Assembly (NCBI GenBank): GCA_964420975.1
Contig: CAYQVH010000021.1
Location: forward strand, 8,376-72,375
Length of the DNA: 64,000 bases
Reading direction: 5' to 3'
Origin: Accumulibacter sp964420975
GTDB taxonomy: Bacteria; Pseudomonadota; Gammaproteobacteria; Burkholderiales; Rhodocyclaceae
The notes beneath the pieces were generated by a model. The model had not been told where the DNA came from. It did no database searches and saw only the letters and a list, made by a program, of their open reading frames with translations. Below, piece after piece: positions 17,649-26,818 of the stretch. How positions within the stretch are numbered: the stretch's first letter is position 1; every line of letters begins with the position of its first letter. A program made the translations under genes and the position numbers.

Positions 17649-18038
17649 ATGATCACCAAGAACGAGGACAAGCGAGCCGGTGAAGGCGTCCTGCTGCGCC
17701 TTTACGTAGACGAGGCGGCAACGCACGACGGGGTTCTGCTCTGGGAGTGGCTGCTACGGCAGGGAAATCGACTCGGCCTGCAGGGAGGCTCGGCGTTTCG
17801 CACGATTGGCGGCTTCGGACGCCGGCACACGATCCACGAAAGCCGCTTCTTCGAACTTGCCGGCAGTAGCGCCATCGAAGTCGAATTCGTCGCCACGGTT
17901 GACGAAGAGCAGCGACTACTGACGCTGATCCGCGCCGAGCGCCTCCGCATTTTTTGCGCACGCATTCCGGCGCGTTTCGGCGTCATCAACCCGGACAGCG
18001 ACGATACGGCCGGCGAGGGCAGCGCCTCTGGCCCGTAA
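17649..18038 (+). CDS. DUF190 domain protein
   Basis: A 129-residue soluble protein with the DUF190 pattern: LLRLYVDEAATHDGVLLWEW, then GLQGGSAFRTIGGFGRRHTI and a FVATVDEEQRLLTLI segment. The fold resembles PII-like proteins, and the gene is usually next to crcB, so it may regulate fluoride export or bind a ligand; this is not proven. It follows crcB by 27 bases behind a very G-rich stretch (17626-17646) containing a GGAAGG ribosome-binding site. Confidence 0.85.
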   Translation: MITKNEDKRAGEGVLLRLYVDEAATHDGVLLWEWLLRQGNRLGLQGGSAFRTIGGFGRRHTIHESRFFELAGSSAIEVEFVATVDEEQRLLTLIRAERLRIFCARIPARFGVINPDSDDTAGEGSASGP

Positions 18039-18168
18039 GTACGGGCTGTCGGCACGGGAAATCGAGGACCGGCGAGCGCCTCGAGGCGCTCGCCCGCCAA
18101 ACCGCCCGATTTCATTCGAAACGACAGAAGCCCGTGTCGACATCCAGACAACGCTTGCGGACCATGAA

Positions 18169-18504
18169 TCAGTCCGATTTTGAGCTTCGTCTGTCCTTCG
18201 ACGACGCCAGTGGCGCCCACGCGGCTGCCGGCGAAACCTCCTCCTCGGCAAGTTCTCCACTGAGCCAATCGCAGGCATACAGGGCTTCATCGAGCACGTT
18301 TTGCGCGAAGTCGTCGCGCCTTTCGTCACCCCACTTGGCAAGGATCGTCTCGGCGTTCAAGCACTGATCCAGCACTTCGATCTGCGCCTCTACCGCGCGG
18401 CGGTTGTCCTCGCCGAGTGCATTTTGCTGCGGAATGTTCTCTTTGAGTTTTCGCAGTGCCCCAACTTCGTCCTGAATCTGGTTTACAGGCTTCCAGCTGC
18501 CCAT
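18169..18504 (-). CDS. Small hypothetical protein
   Basis: A 111-residue soluble protein starting MGSWKPVNQIQDEVGALRKL at 18504, preceded by a GGAG about eight bases upstream; an upstream start (18582) would add a sequence unlike a protein N-terminus. It is helical and acidic, with a heptad-like first half (LKENIPQQNALGEDNRRAVE) and a C-terminal NVLDEALYACDWLSGELAEE. I recognise no family. It stands alone between two plus-strand genes. Confidence 0.6.
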   Translation of the reverse strand: MGSWKPVNQIQDEVGALRKLKENIPQQNALGEDNRRAVEAQIEVLDQCLNAETILAKWGDERRDDFAQNVLDEALYACDWLSGELAEEEVSPAAAWAPLASSKDRRSSKSD

Positions 18505-18758
18505 TGCACTCTCCGTGACGTCGGACCGGCGAAGCCCCCTCTCCGACGTCGGGCAGTCTAGCCGGGCGCCAGCCACAATCAAGGGGTTTCAACGCCCAAT
18601 GTCTTCTTACGTCGATCATACAAGTCGCCCCCTTCTGCGCTCATCGCCTGCCTCCGGACGTTCGACCTTCACGCGTCGGGGCGCGACCCCGAGCCGGTAG
18701 CAGACGTGTCATCGCCAGCTTGCTAAAATTGCAGATTGACCGTTCGCAGGTTTCCGAC

Positions 18759-19937
18759 ATGAAACGCAACCGCTTTTCTTCGCGTAAACGCATCTCTGCC
18801 GACGCCACCGAGCTCAGCCGCCTGGCGATCGGTCTGGCGGAGTCGGGAAGCAAGGTGGAAGACACCTTCTGGCAGGTCCGCCTGACGACGCTGCTCGATC
18901 GTCTGTTTCACGATGGCGCCGAAGAGGATCTGACGGCAGCCCTCGACCGCCTGTTCGATACGCACCCGATGGCGCACGACGACCTCGCCGACATTATCGA
19001 GTCGCACGCCGAATCGTCGATCCTGGCCGACCGGCAACAGGAATTTGACGTTCTCCTGTTTGCCGCGCCGGTGCTCGCCTGGTCGCGTTATTCGATTCCC
19101 GCGGCGACGATCCCGAAAAACCTCCTCCAGACCTTGAAGGTTCAACTCGGCGCACACGTCTTTGCGGCCGGAGCGCACCTGGCACTGGTCGACTATTTCT
19201 ACAGCCCGGACCAGTTGCCACACACGTTTGTCGACACGTGGCAGTTGATGCGCCAGCTGGGCGAGGCCGCACTGCGTAGCCAGGACATCACCGTAGACGC
19301 CGGTGCCATGCCGGAGACCAACCGTTTTCTTTCCGACACCCGCTACCTGCTCGGCGCTCTCGCAGTGCCCCGCGGCCAAGCACTGTTTCGCTGGAACGAG
19401 GCTGACCGCGTGACCCGCGAAGGCGCCCTCAAGGAGTGGCTGCGTCAAGGGTCACCGAGTATCGAGCCCTTGCTCACCGGCTGCTCGTACCAGCTGTTGC
19501 TGGCCGATGCCTACCATGCAGCGTGCCGCTCTGCCGACAGCGCTTCGCGCCCGTACTCGCTCAACGCCTCGGTTGCCTTCCTGCAAACGGCGCTCGGGCA
19601 GCCGGCGGCCGAGAAGCTGCGTGCGGTCGTGGCCGCGTTTCACGACCAGCGACTCGAGGAATATCGGATCGGCTTTGGACCGAGCGAAAGCGACGTGATC
19701 TACCACGGTGTCGTCTGGCCCCTGCTCGGCGTCGAAGACGAAGCAACCGACGTCAGTAGCGAGATCGAGTCGGTGCTGCGCAAGGCCGGCTTACGCGAGG
19801 TGGTGGTCCTCGACCAACAGTTTCCGTATGAGTTTTGCGACGACTGTGGGGCGCCGTTGTATCCCAACGCCGACGGCGAAACGGTGCACGCGGAAATGCC
19901 GGAACAGGACGACGCTTCTTCGCAGACGCTGCACTAA
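18759..19937 (+). CDS. DUF2863 family protein
   Basis: A 392-residue cytoplasmic protein starting MKRNRFSSRKRISADATELS. It matches the betaproteobacterial DUF2863 family, with LAIGLAESGSKVEDTFW near the start and a C-terminal zinc-binding-like CDDCGAPLYPN. Function is unknown. It lies 22 bases upstream of bioA. The upstream in-frame ATG at 18720 is rejected because MKRNRFSS is the family-like start. A TAAAAT at 18724-18729 could be its -10 element. Confidence 0.85.
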   Translation: MKRNRFSSRKRISADATELSRLAIGLAESGSKVEDTFWQVRLTTLLDRLFHDGAEEDLTAALDRLFDTHPMAHDDLADIIESHAESSILADRQQEFDVLLFAAPVLAWSRYSIPAATIPKNLLQTLKVQLGAHVFAAGAHLALVDYFYSPDQLPHTFVDTWQLMRQLGEAALRSQDITVDAGAMPETNRFLSDTRYLLGALAVPRGQALFRWNEADRVTREGALKEWLRQGSPSIEPLLTGCSYQLLLADAYHAACRSADSASRPYSLNASVAFLQTALGQPAAEKLRAVVAAFHDQRLEEYRIGFGPSESDVIYHGVVWPLLGVEDEATDVSSEIESVLRKAGLREVVVLDQQFPYEFCDDCGAPLYPNADGETVHAEMPEQDDASSQTLH

Positions 19938-19959
19938 ACCACCGGCGAGCACTGACCAT

Positions 19960-21294
19960 ATGGGTAACAGCGAGCTTCTGCAGCGCAGCTTGGCGGCGGT
20001 CTGGCATCCGTGCACGCAGATGAAACAGCATGCCAGCCCACGCGATGCGCTGCCCATGATTCCGATCGAGCGTGGTGAGGGCGTCTGGCTCTACGACTTC
20101 GACGGCAGACGCTATCTCGACGGCATCAGCTCCTGGTGGGTCAACCTGTTCGGCCATTGCAATCCGCGCATCAACGCCGCGTTGCGCAGTCAGCTCGACG
20201 AGCTCGAACACGTGATTCTGGCCGGATTTACCCATCGCCCGGTCGTCGAACTTTCGGAGCGCCTGTCGCAACTGACTGGTGGAGCGCTCGGCCATTGTTT
20301 CTATGCCTCGGATGGCGCGGCGGCGACCGAAATCGCGCTCAAGATGTCGTTTCATTCCTGGCAAAACCGCGGCTTTCCCGAGAAGCAGGAGTTTCTCTGC
20401 CTCGCTGGCAGCTATCACGGCGAGACGATCGGGGCCCTGGCGGTCACCGACGTCGCCTTGTTCAAGGACGCTTACGCAGCGCTGATCCGATCCGCGCGAA
20501 CCGTGCCGTCGCCCGACTCTCGATTGGCTGCCGACGGCGAGTCCCCGCTTGCCACCGCCCGGCACGCCGCCTCAGCTCTGGAACGCGAGCTGGAGCAACG
20601 CCACCGGCAGCTTGCGGCGCTGATCGTCGAGCCGCTCGTGCAGTGCGCGAACGGTATGGTGATGTACGATCCGGAATACCTGCGCCTTGCCCGCCAGCTC
20701 TGTGACCGCTACCAGGTTCATCTCATCTGCGACGAGATTGCCGTTGGCTGCGGACGTACCGGCACCTTTTTCGCACACGAGCAGGCGGCGATCAAACCCG
20801 ACTTCCTGTGCCTGTCGAAGGGCATTTCGGGTGGCTACCTGCCGTTGTCGATTGTCCTTACCACGGACGAGGTCTACGCCGCTTTTTACGACGACCGCGT
20901 CAGCCGCGGCTTCCTGCACTCGCACTCCTACACCGGCAATGCCCTCGCCTGCCGTGCCGCGCTGGCGACGCTCGACATCTTCGCCGCCGATCACGTGCTT
21001 GACAACAATCGCCTGCTCGCCGACCACCTGCACCAGTGCCTGCAAACGCTGGCCGACCACCCGCGCGTTCACCACCTGCGTCAGAGCGGCCTGATTGCCG
21101 CTTTCGACGTCGTCGGTGGCGACGATCCACAGTTCGCACACCGCTATTACCGCCACGCCCTAAAGCGCGGCGTCCTCTTGCGACCGATCGGCAATACCGT
21201 CTATTTCATGCCGCCCTACGTGATCAGCCACGAGCAGTGCGATTTTCTCGTCGACGCCGCCCGCGCCGCACTCGATGACGCCTTGTGCCAATGA
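19960..21294 (+). CDS. bioA: Adenosylmethionine-8-amino-7-oxononanoate aminotransferase
   Basis: A 444-residue PLP enzyme that uses SAM as amino donor to make 7,8-diaminopelargonate from KAPA. Key segments: WHPCTQM near residue 15, DGISSWWVNLFGH, a YASDGAAATEIALKM cofactor loop, LICDEIAVGCGRTG, and the PLP lysine in LCLSKGISGGYLPL. First gene of a bioA-F-H-C-D run. The start MGNSELLQ (19960) fits homologue length; the open frame extends upstream inside DUF2863 in another frame. Confidence 0.95.
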   Translation: MGNSELLQRSLAAVWHPCTQMKQHASPRDALPMIPIERGEGVWLYDFDGRRYLDGISSWWVNLFGHCNPRINAALRSQLDELEHVILAGFTHRPVVELSERLSQLTGGALGHCFYASDGAAATEIALKMSFHSWQNRGFPEKQEFLCLAGSYHGETIGALAVTDVALFKDAYAALIRSARTVPSPDSRLAADGESPLATARHAASALERELEQRHRQLAALIVEPLVQCANGMVMYDPEYLRLARQLCDRYQVHLICDEIAVGCGRTGTFFAHEQAAIKPDFLCLSKGISGGYLPLSIVLTTDEVYAAFYDDRVSRGFLHSHSYTGNALACRAALATLDIFAADHVLDNNRLLADHLHQCLQTLADHPRVHHLRQSGLIAAFDVVGGDDPQFAHRYYRHALKRGVLLRPIGNTVYFMPPYVISHEQCDFLVDAARAALDDALCQ

Positions 21295-22445
21295 TCTGGG
21301 ACGAACTGCAGAACGATCTCGAAACCCTACAGCGCGACGGACTTCGGCGCCAGCGTCGTACCCTCGAACTTCCGTGTGGCCCGCAAGTCCGGGTCGATGG
21401 TCGAACGCTGACGAGTTTCTGCAGCAACGACTACCTCGGCCTGGCCAGCGAGCCGGCACTGATCGAAGCCGCGTGCCGTGGCGCCCGTCGCTGGGGGGTC
21501 GGTAGCGGCGCGTCGCATCTGGTCAGTGGTCATCTGTCGCCACACGCGCAACTGGAACAACAGCTTGCCGAATTCACCGGCTTCCCTGCTGCCTTGCTCT
21601 TTTCGACCGGCTACCTCGCGAATCTGGCGATCGTTCCCGCTCTGGTCGGCCGCAACGACGCGGTTTTCGCCGATCGCCTCAACCACGCTTCGCTGATCGA
21701 CGCGGTACAGCTTTCCCGTGCCGAGAGTCTGCGCTACGCGCACGGTGATCTGACGACGCTTGAACGCTTGCTGCGCCAGAGCACGGCACGGCGCAAGCTG
21801 ATCCTGACCGACGCCGTCTTCAGCATGGACGGTGACTTGGCGGCGCTGCCCGAACTGCTGGCGCTCGCCGAGCGCTTCGACGCCTGGCTGGTGGTCGACG
21901 ATGCGCACGGTTTCGGCGTCCTCGGCGCGCAGGGACGGGGCAGCGTCTCGCACTTCAACTTGGCGATGACCCCGCGCCTGATCGTGATGGGTACCCTGGG
22001 CAAGGCTGCCGGCGCCAGCGGAGCTTTCGTCGCCGGCAGCCAGACGGTGATCGACTGGCTGACGCAACGTGCCCGCAGCTATGTGTATACCACCGCGGCC
22101 AGCCCGATCATCGCCTGCGCGCTGGCAGCCAGCCTGCAATTGATCCGCGACGGCGATGTTCGCCGCGAGCAACTCTGGCAGCGCGTCGGGCAGTTTCGGG
22201 AGGGCCTTGCCGGCACGCCCTGGCGCTTGCTTCCGTCATCGACCGCGATTCAGCCGGTGATCCTGGGTGATCCTCACGAAACGGTACGTGTCGCCGCAGC
22301 GCTTTACGAACGCGGGCTCTGGGTGCCCGCGATCCGCCCCCCCACGGTTCCAGCGGGAACGTCCCGCCTGCGTGTTTCCTTGAGTGCGGCACACACTTCC
22401 CGGCAAGTTGCGCAGCTGGTCAGCGCGCTACGAGAGCTGGCATGA
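21291..22445 (+). CDS. bioF: 8-amino-7-oxononanoate synthase
   Basis: A PLP enzyme of 384 residues condensing pimeloyl-ACP/CoA with alanine. Seen: FCSNDYLGLA, GVGSGASHLVSGH, TDAVFSMDGDLA, VVDDAHGFGVLG, and the PLP lysine in GTLGKAAGASG. The ATG at 21291 overlaps the bioA stop as ATGA, indicating translational coupling; a GTG at 21285 would add two residues. Its own stop overlaps the bioH start. Confidence 0.95.
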   Translation: MIWDELQNDLETLQRDGLRRQRRTLELPCGPQVRVDGRTLTSFCSNDYLGLASEPALIEAACRGARRWGVGSGASHLVSGHLSPHAQLEQQLAEFTGFPAALLFSTGYLANLAIVPALVGRNDAVFADRLNHASLIDAVQLSRAESLRYAHGDLTTLERLLRQSTARRKLILTDAVFSMDGDLAALPELLALAERFDAWLVVDDAHGFGVLGAQGRGSVSHFNLAMTPRLIVMGTLGKAAGASGAFVAGSQTVIDWLTQRARSYVYTTAASPIIACALAASLQLIRDGDVRREQLWQRVGQFREGLAGTPWRLLPSSTAIQPVILGDPHETVRVAAALYERGLWVPAIRPPTVPAGTSRLRVSLSAAHTSRQVAQLVSALRELA

Positions 22446-23206
22446 TCGACGATCGCGCGCCGCGCCGTCGCCTGTTGTTGGTACACGGCTGGGGGCTTGG
22501 CAGCGCAGTCTGGGAGCCCTTGCTCCCGACCCTGGCTGAGCACTGGCGGACCGATCGGGTCGACCTGCCGGGCTATCGCGCCACGGCCGACGGCAGCGAC
22601 GATTTCGACGCCACAGCGCGCGACTTGGTGACGGCGATGGCGAGCCCGCCACTCACGCTCTGCGGCTGGTCATTGGGGGGTCTGTTGGCGCTGCGCGCCG
22701 CGCTGCTCGCCCCGCAACGCGTTCGTGGCCTGGTGCTGGTCGCGACTACCCCCAGTTTCGTCAGGCGCGCGGGCTGGAGCGACGCGCAAGCACCGGAACT
22801 GGTCGAGGCGCTTGGCGACGGCGTCCGGCGACAACCCGAAGCGACCTTGCGACGCTTTGTCACGCTGCTCAACCGTGGTGACGGCAAGGCCCGTTCGCTG
22901 GCGCGCCAGCACCTCGGCCACCTGCAGCAGGATCCGCGACCCTCGGCGGCCGCGCTGAAGCGCGGTCTCGACTGGTTGAGTACGGTTGACCTGCGCACCT
23001 TGCTGCCGACGATCGATACGCCGTGCCTGCTGATCCACGGCGGGCAGGATTCGCTGATTCCCCTCGCGGCGGCGCAGCAGCTCGCAAGCACGCTGCCGCG
23101 CGCACGCCTCGAAGTCTTCGCTGACGCCGGACATGTCCCGTTTCACCACGACCGCGAACGCTTCTGTCGCCTGCTCGCGCAGTTCAACGATGAGCTTGCC
23201 GCCTAA
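22442..23206 (+). CDS. bioH: Pimeloyl-ACP methyl ester carboxylesterase
   Basis: A 254-residue alpha/beta hydrolase that removes the methyl mask from pimeloyl-ACP, ending the BioC-BioH route. The nucleophile elbow GWSLGG, an oxyanion-side VHGWGLG, an acid in HGGQDSLIP and a base in DAGHVPFHH are in order. ATGA overlap with bioF; its 3' end overlaps bioC by 17 bases. Confidence 0.93.
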   Translation: MIDDRAPRRRLLLVHGWGLGSAVWEPLLPTLAEHWRTDRVDLPGYRATADGSDDFDATARDLVTAMASPPLTLCGWSLGGLLALRAALLAPQRVRGLVLVATTPSFVRRAGWSDAQAPELVEALGDGVRRQPEATLRRFVTLLNRGDGKARSLARQHLGHLQQDPRPSAAALKRGLDWLSTVDLRTLLPTIDTPCLLIHGGQDSLIPLAAAQQLASTLPRARLEVFADAGHVPFHHDRERFCRLLAQFNDELAA

Positions 23207-23963
23207 GCAACGCGTACGTGACTCGTTCGACCGGGCAGCCGTGACTTACGACGCGGCAGCCGTGCTGCAACGCGAGGTTTGCCAGCAACTGCTGAGCGGA
23301 TTTGATCCCGATCCCGAACCGGTGAACCTCGTCGACGCCGGATGCGGCACGGGTTACGGCCTGCAACTCCTGCGTACGCGCTGGCCTTGCGCCCGCCTCC
23401 TTGCCGTCGACTTCGCACCAGCGATGGTGTCGCTGGCGTCGCCACATGCCGACTTCAGCCTCGTTGGCGACGTCGAGGCGCTGCCCTGCGCTGACCAGTC
23501 GTTCACCACTTGGTGGTCCAATCTCACGCTGCAATGGTGCCGACTCGACTGCGCTCTGGCGGAAGCCTGGCGCGTACTGCGTCCCGGCGGCGAACTCGCC
23601 TTAAGTACCCTCGGTCCAGGCACCTTTCACGAACTGCGCCTTGCCTTTTCGAGCATCGACCCTTACCGCCACACGCTGACCTTCAGCGACCCGCCGATGG
23701 TCAGCGCGGCACTGCTGGCCGCCGGCTTCGAGGATCTCCGGCTGCAGCGACAGCCGCTGACGGTGCACTACCCTGATTTGCGGGCGTTGTTGCGCGCAGT
23801 CAAGGATATCGGCGCCAACGCCATCGGCGACGGTGGCCGCAGCAGCATGTTCGGACGTCGTGCCTGGTCGCAGCTGCAGGCGGCCTACGAAGAGCATCGG
23901 ACGCCGTCCGGCCTGCCGGCGCATTACGATGTCCTCTTTGCCTACGCCCGAAAGCCCACATGA
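23190..23963 (+). CDS. bioC: Malonyl-ACP O-methyltransferase
   Basis: A 257-residue SAM-dependent methyltransferase that starts pimeloyl synthesis by methylating malonyl-ACP. It has the BioC N-terminus (RVRDSFDRAAVTYDAAAVLQ), SAM motif I VDAGCGTGYG, and the NLTLQWC segment typical of BioC. The start at 23190 (MSLPPKQRVR) lies inside the end of bioH; the longer upstream frame overlaps bioH further and is rejected. It overlaps bioD by ATGA. Confidence 0.93.
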   Translation: MSLPPKQRVRDSFDRAAVTYDAAAVLQREVCQQLLSGFDPDPEPVNLVDAGCGTGYGLQLLRTRWPCARLLAVDFAPAMVSLASPHADFSLVGDVEALPCADQSFTTWWSNLTLQWCRLDCALAEAWRVLRPGGELALSTLGPGTFHELRLAFSSIDPYRHTLTFSDPPMVSAALLAAGFEDLRLQRQPLTVHYPDLRALLRAVKDIGANAIGDGGRSSMFGRRAWSQLQAAYEEHRTPSGLPAHYDVLFAYARKPT

Positions 23964-24616
23964 CCAGCGCCTGGTTTATCACTGGTACCGACACCGAAAT
24001 CGGCAAAACGTTTGTCGCTTGCGCCTTGTTGCACGCGTTTCGTCACCAGGGTCGACAGGCCTTAGCGATGAAGCCGGTTGCGGCGGGCGAAAACGGCGAC
24101 GGCCTCAACGACGACGTTGAACGCCTGCTCGCGGCGGCGTCGTGGCAGCCCCCACGGACGCTGATCAATCCGTACTGCTTTCAGCCGGCGATTGCGCCCC
24201 ATATCGCCGCCGCGGAAGCAGGCGCCGACATCGAGCTGGGGCGTATCGTCGACGCGTTCAGGCAGTTGCAGACGATGGCCGACGTCGTCCTGGTCGAGGG
24301 GGTCGGTGGCTTTCGCGTGCCGCTCGGCAGTCGTCACGACACCGCCGACCTCGCTTCGCTGCTTGCCCTGCCGATGATCCTAGTCGTCGGGATGCGTCTG
24401 GGTTGCCTCAACCACGCGCTACTGACCGCCGAGGCGATTGCCGCCCGTGGCCTGAGACTGGCTGGATGGGTCGCCAACTGCATCGACCCGGCGATGTCGC
24501 GTAGCGCCGAGAACCTGGCGGCGCTGGCCTCGCGCCTGCCGGCCCCGCTGCTCGGCGTCGTCGATCACGGCACAAGCCCTGAACGGGCAGCGGCGACGCT
24601 CGAACTGCCTACTTAG
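23960..24616 (+). CDS. bioD: Dethiobiotin synthetase
   Basis: A 218-residue ATP-dependent enzyme closing the ureido ring of dethiobiotin. The P-loop GTDTEIGKTFVA, KPVAAGENGDG, and VEGVGGFRVPLG are all family signatures. It ends the biotin operon; a strong hairpin terminator follows 22 bases after the stop. bioB is not in this window, so the last biotin step is encoded elsewhere. Confidence 0.95.
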   Translation: MTSAWFITGTDTEIGKTFVACALLHAFRHQGRQALAMKPVAAGENGDGLNDDVERLLAAASWQPPRTLINPYCFQPAIAPHIAAAEAGADIELGRIVDAFRQLQTMADVVLVEGVGGFRVPLGSRHDTADLASLLALPMILVVGMRLGCLNHALLTAEAIAARGLRLAGWVANCIDPAMSRSAENLAALASRLPAPLLGVVDHGTSPERAAATLELPT

Positions 24617-24638
24617 GCGGCTGGGACAGCCGAGAAGC

Positions 24639-24668
24639 AAACCGCCCGACGGTTACGTCGGGCGGTTT
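24639..24668. terminator. Bidirectional intrinsic terminator between bioD and the thiolase gene
   Basis: AAACCGCCCGAC (24639-24650) and GTCGGGCGGTTT (24657-24668) form a perfect 12-bp stem with a 6-base loop. It lies between two convergent genes, bioD and the thiolase. Its A/T flanks are short in both directions, so it can serve both. Confidence 0.85.
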
Positions 24669-24691
24669 GTCTGGGCGACCGACAACGAGTA

Positions 24692-25873
24692 TCAGACGCG
24701 CTCGAAAACGACGGCAATCCCCTGGCCACCGCCGATGCACATGGTCACCAGGGCGTACCTGCCGCCAATGCGCCGCAGTTCGTAAATCGCCTTCGTCGCG
24801 ATGAACGCCCCCGAACAGCCGACCGGATGACCGAGTGCGATCGCCCCACCGTTGGGATTGGTCTTGACGGGATCGAGTCCCAGCCCCCTGGTGACCGCAA
24901 TCGCCTGAGCGGCAAACGCCTCGTTCGATTCGACGACGTCCATCTGCTCAAGCGTCAAGCCTGCTTTTTTCAGCGCCAACTTGGTCGCCGGGATTGGACC
25001 TTCGCCCATGACGTCGTTGGGCACTCCGGCGACGGCATACGCGACAAGACGCGCGATCGGATTCTGGCCGGCGCTGGCGGCGACATCGGCCGCCGCGAGA
25101 ACGAGGAACGCCGCGCCGTCATTGATTCCGGAGGCGTTACCGGCGGTCACTGTGCCGTCCTTGAGGAAAGCCGGCTTCATCTTGGCCAGGTTCTCGATCG
25201 TCGTCCCCGGTTTGACGTGCTCGTCCGTATCGAAGATCACGTCGCCTTTTCGGGTCGGCATGACGATCGGCACGATCTGCTCCTTGAAACGACCCTCGGC
25301 AATTGCCGCCGCCGCCCGACGCTGCGATTCGACGGCCAGCGCATCCTGTTCTTCGCGGCTGATGCCCCACTTCTTGGCCAGATTCTCGGCGGTAACGCCC
25401 ATATGGCCGACACCAAACGGGTCGCTCAGTGTGGCAACCATCATGTCGATCGCCTTCGTGTCGCCCATGCGAGCACCCGAGCGCATCGCCGGCAGCATGT
25501 ACGAACCGCGCGACATGACCTCGACGCCGCCACCGATACCGTAGTCGGCATCCCCGAGCAGGATGTTCTGCGCCGTGGTGACCACCCCCTGCAGACCCGA
25601 CGCACAAAGGCGGTTAACCGCCATCGCCACCGAGTCCATCGGCAGGCCCGCCTGAATCGACGCCACGCGAGCGACGTATGCGAAACGCGAGTCGGTCGGA
25701 ATGCAGTTACCCACGGTCACGTAGTTGATCAGCTGCGGATCGACGCCGGAACGGGCGATCGACTCCTTCATCACGGTGCCAGCCAGTTCATGCGGCTCCA
25801 TATTGGCGAGAGACCCGCCGAAAGCACCTATGGCTGAACGGACCGCACTCAGAACGACGACTTCTCTGCTCAT
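24692..25873 (-). CDS. Acetyl-CoA acyltransferase (beta-ketothiolase, BktB-like)
   Basis: A 393-residue biosynthetic-type thiolase joining two acetyl-CoA (or acetyl- and propionyl-CoA) into 3-ketoacyl-CoA. Active-site Cys in NRLCASGLQ (about 88), His in GGAIALGHPVGCSG and the second Cys in CIGGGQG are present. It resembles BktB of PHB/PHV synthesis; phaB and phaC are not nearby, so the role in polyhydroxyalkanoate storage is inference. A CAGGAG Shine-Dalgarno precedes the ATG at 25873. Confidence 0.9.
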   Translation of the reverse strand: MSREVVVLSAVRSAIGAFGGSLANMEPHELAGTVMKESIARSGVDPQLINYVTVGNCIPTDSRFAYVARVASIQAGLPMDSVAMAVNRLCASGLQGVVTTAQNILLGDADYGIGGGVEVMSRGSYMLPAMRSGARMGDTKAIDMMVATLSDPFGVGHMGVTAENLAKKWGISREEQDALAVESQRRAAAAIAEGRFKEQIVPIVMPTRKGDVIFDTDEHVKPGTTIENLAKMKPAFLKDGTVTAGNASGINDGAAFLVLAAADVAASAGQNPIARLVAYAVAGVPNDVMGEGPIPATKLALKKAGLTLEQMDVVESNEAFAAQAIAVTRGLGLDPVKTNPNGGAIALGHPVGCSGAFIATKAIYELRRIGGRYALVTMCIGGGQGIAVVFERV

Positions 25874-26344
25874 GACGAAACTCCTGTAATTAATCGATCA
25901 ACCGCCCATAAACCGGCAAGCCCGCAAAGCACGGGCAACCTTCAACCCGCTTCTTCGCTCCTGCCGACCAGCGAGTCGGACTCACCGCTCGCCGACGCGA
26001 AACATCACCACCGCCCCGGCCGCGTAAAGAAAACGGCTGGTTCCCTTCCCGAATCCAGTCGACGACTGGCCGCGGTCGGAGCTCCAAGCTGCGAGGCAAT
26101 GATAACAGAGCTTCCCGGCACTAGCCGCACGCCGCAGAGGCTACCTAATTGGCATAGCGTGGACGAATCGCCATTCCAACCTGCGCGATCACGACTACCC
26201 ACCCGCGCGCCAGACGTCGATCGGGTCGCTGCAACCAACGAGCGCGTCGATCGTTGATCTAATGCACTACCGAAAGTCTATCCAGCTTGCGGAAAGCCGC
26301 GCTTTCGCGCAACATCGTCCCGACGCCTGTGGAAGGGTTTCCTT
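25874..26344. other. 471-bp intergenic region
   Basis: Between two divergent genes. It should hold the thiolase promoter (minus strand) and the promoter of the hypothetical gene on the plus strand. Small imperfect GC hairpins are present (for example GCCCG..CGGGC near 25918-25937). No gene, tRNA or known riboswitch is seen. Confidence 0.4.
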
Positions 26345-26818
26345 ATGGACTTGTCGTCCGTCTTCAGCAAAACGGCCAAAGGCCTTGAAGAAATAGCCAC
26401 CCGGACGTACCACCTCCCGTCACGCACCCGCGCCATGCTGATCATGGTCGACGGCCAGCGCACGGGTAAACAGCTGCTCGCGCTTGGGCTGTCCGCCATC
26501 GAGGGAGAGCAGCAGCTTGCGGTCCTGCTCCAGGGTGGGTTCATCGAGCCCCTGGGCAGCCAATCGAAATCCGACAAAAAGCGCGGTCGCGAGGAAGCGG
26601 CTGACGAAGACATCCGCTTGGCCAAGAGCTATATCGTGTGCACCTTGCGCGAGCTACTCGGCGCAAACGCTCAGCCACTGATCGCCGACGTCGAACGCAC
26701 AACGACGGCGGATGAACTGCTGCGGCTGGTTGGCAAGCTGCGCGCTGCCCTGGCGGGAGTTACCGACCAGAAGCGGGTCCGCCACTTCCTCGAGGAACTC
26801 GACCTGGTGCTCGCCTAA
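26345..26818 (+). CDS. Hypothetical protein, winged-helix-like start
   Basis: A 157-residue soluble protein starting MDLSSVFSKTAKGLEEIATR. Residues about 20-65 (HLPSRTRAMLIMVDGQRTGK, then LLALGL and LLQGGFIEP) look like the winged-helix modules found in DUF4388/PatA-type regulators, followed by a charged linker and a helical C-terminal half. Function unknown. Its stop overlaps the stop of the convergent Nudix gene by four bases. Confidence 0.7.
   Translation: MDLSSVFSKTAKGLEEIATRTYHLPSRTRAMLIMVDGQRTGKQLLALGLSAIEGEQQLAVLLQGGFIEPLGSQSKSDKKRGREEAADEDIRLAKSYIVCTLRELLGANAQPLIADVERTTTADELLRLVGKLRAALAGVTDQKRVRHFLEELDLVLA

Noticed and set aside
18301..18561. Plus-strand frame between DUF190 and DUF2863 genes
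   Set aside because: It is antisense to the minus-strand gene 18169-18504, which has a ribosome-binding site.
25890..26238. Short minus-strand frames upstream of the thiolase
   Set aside because: No start signals or protein-like composition.
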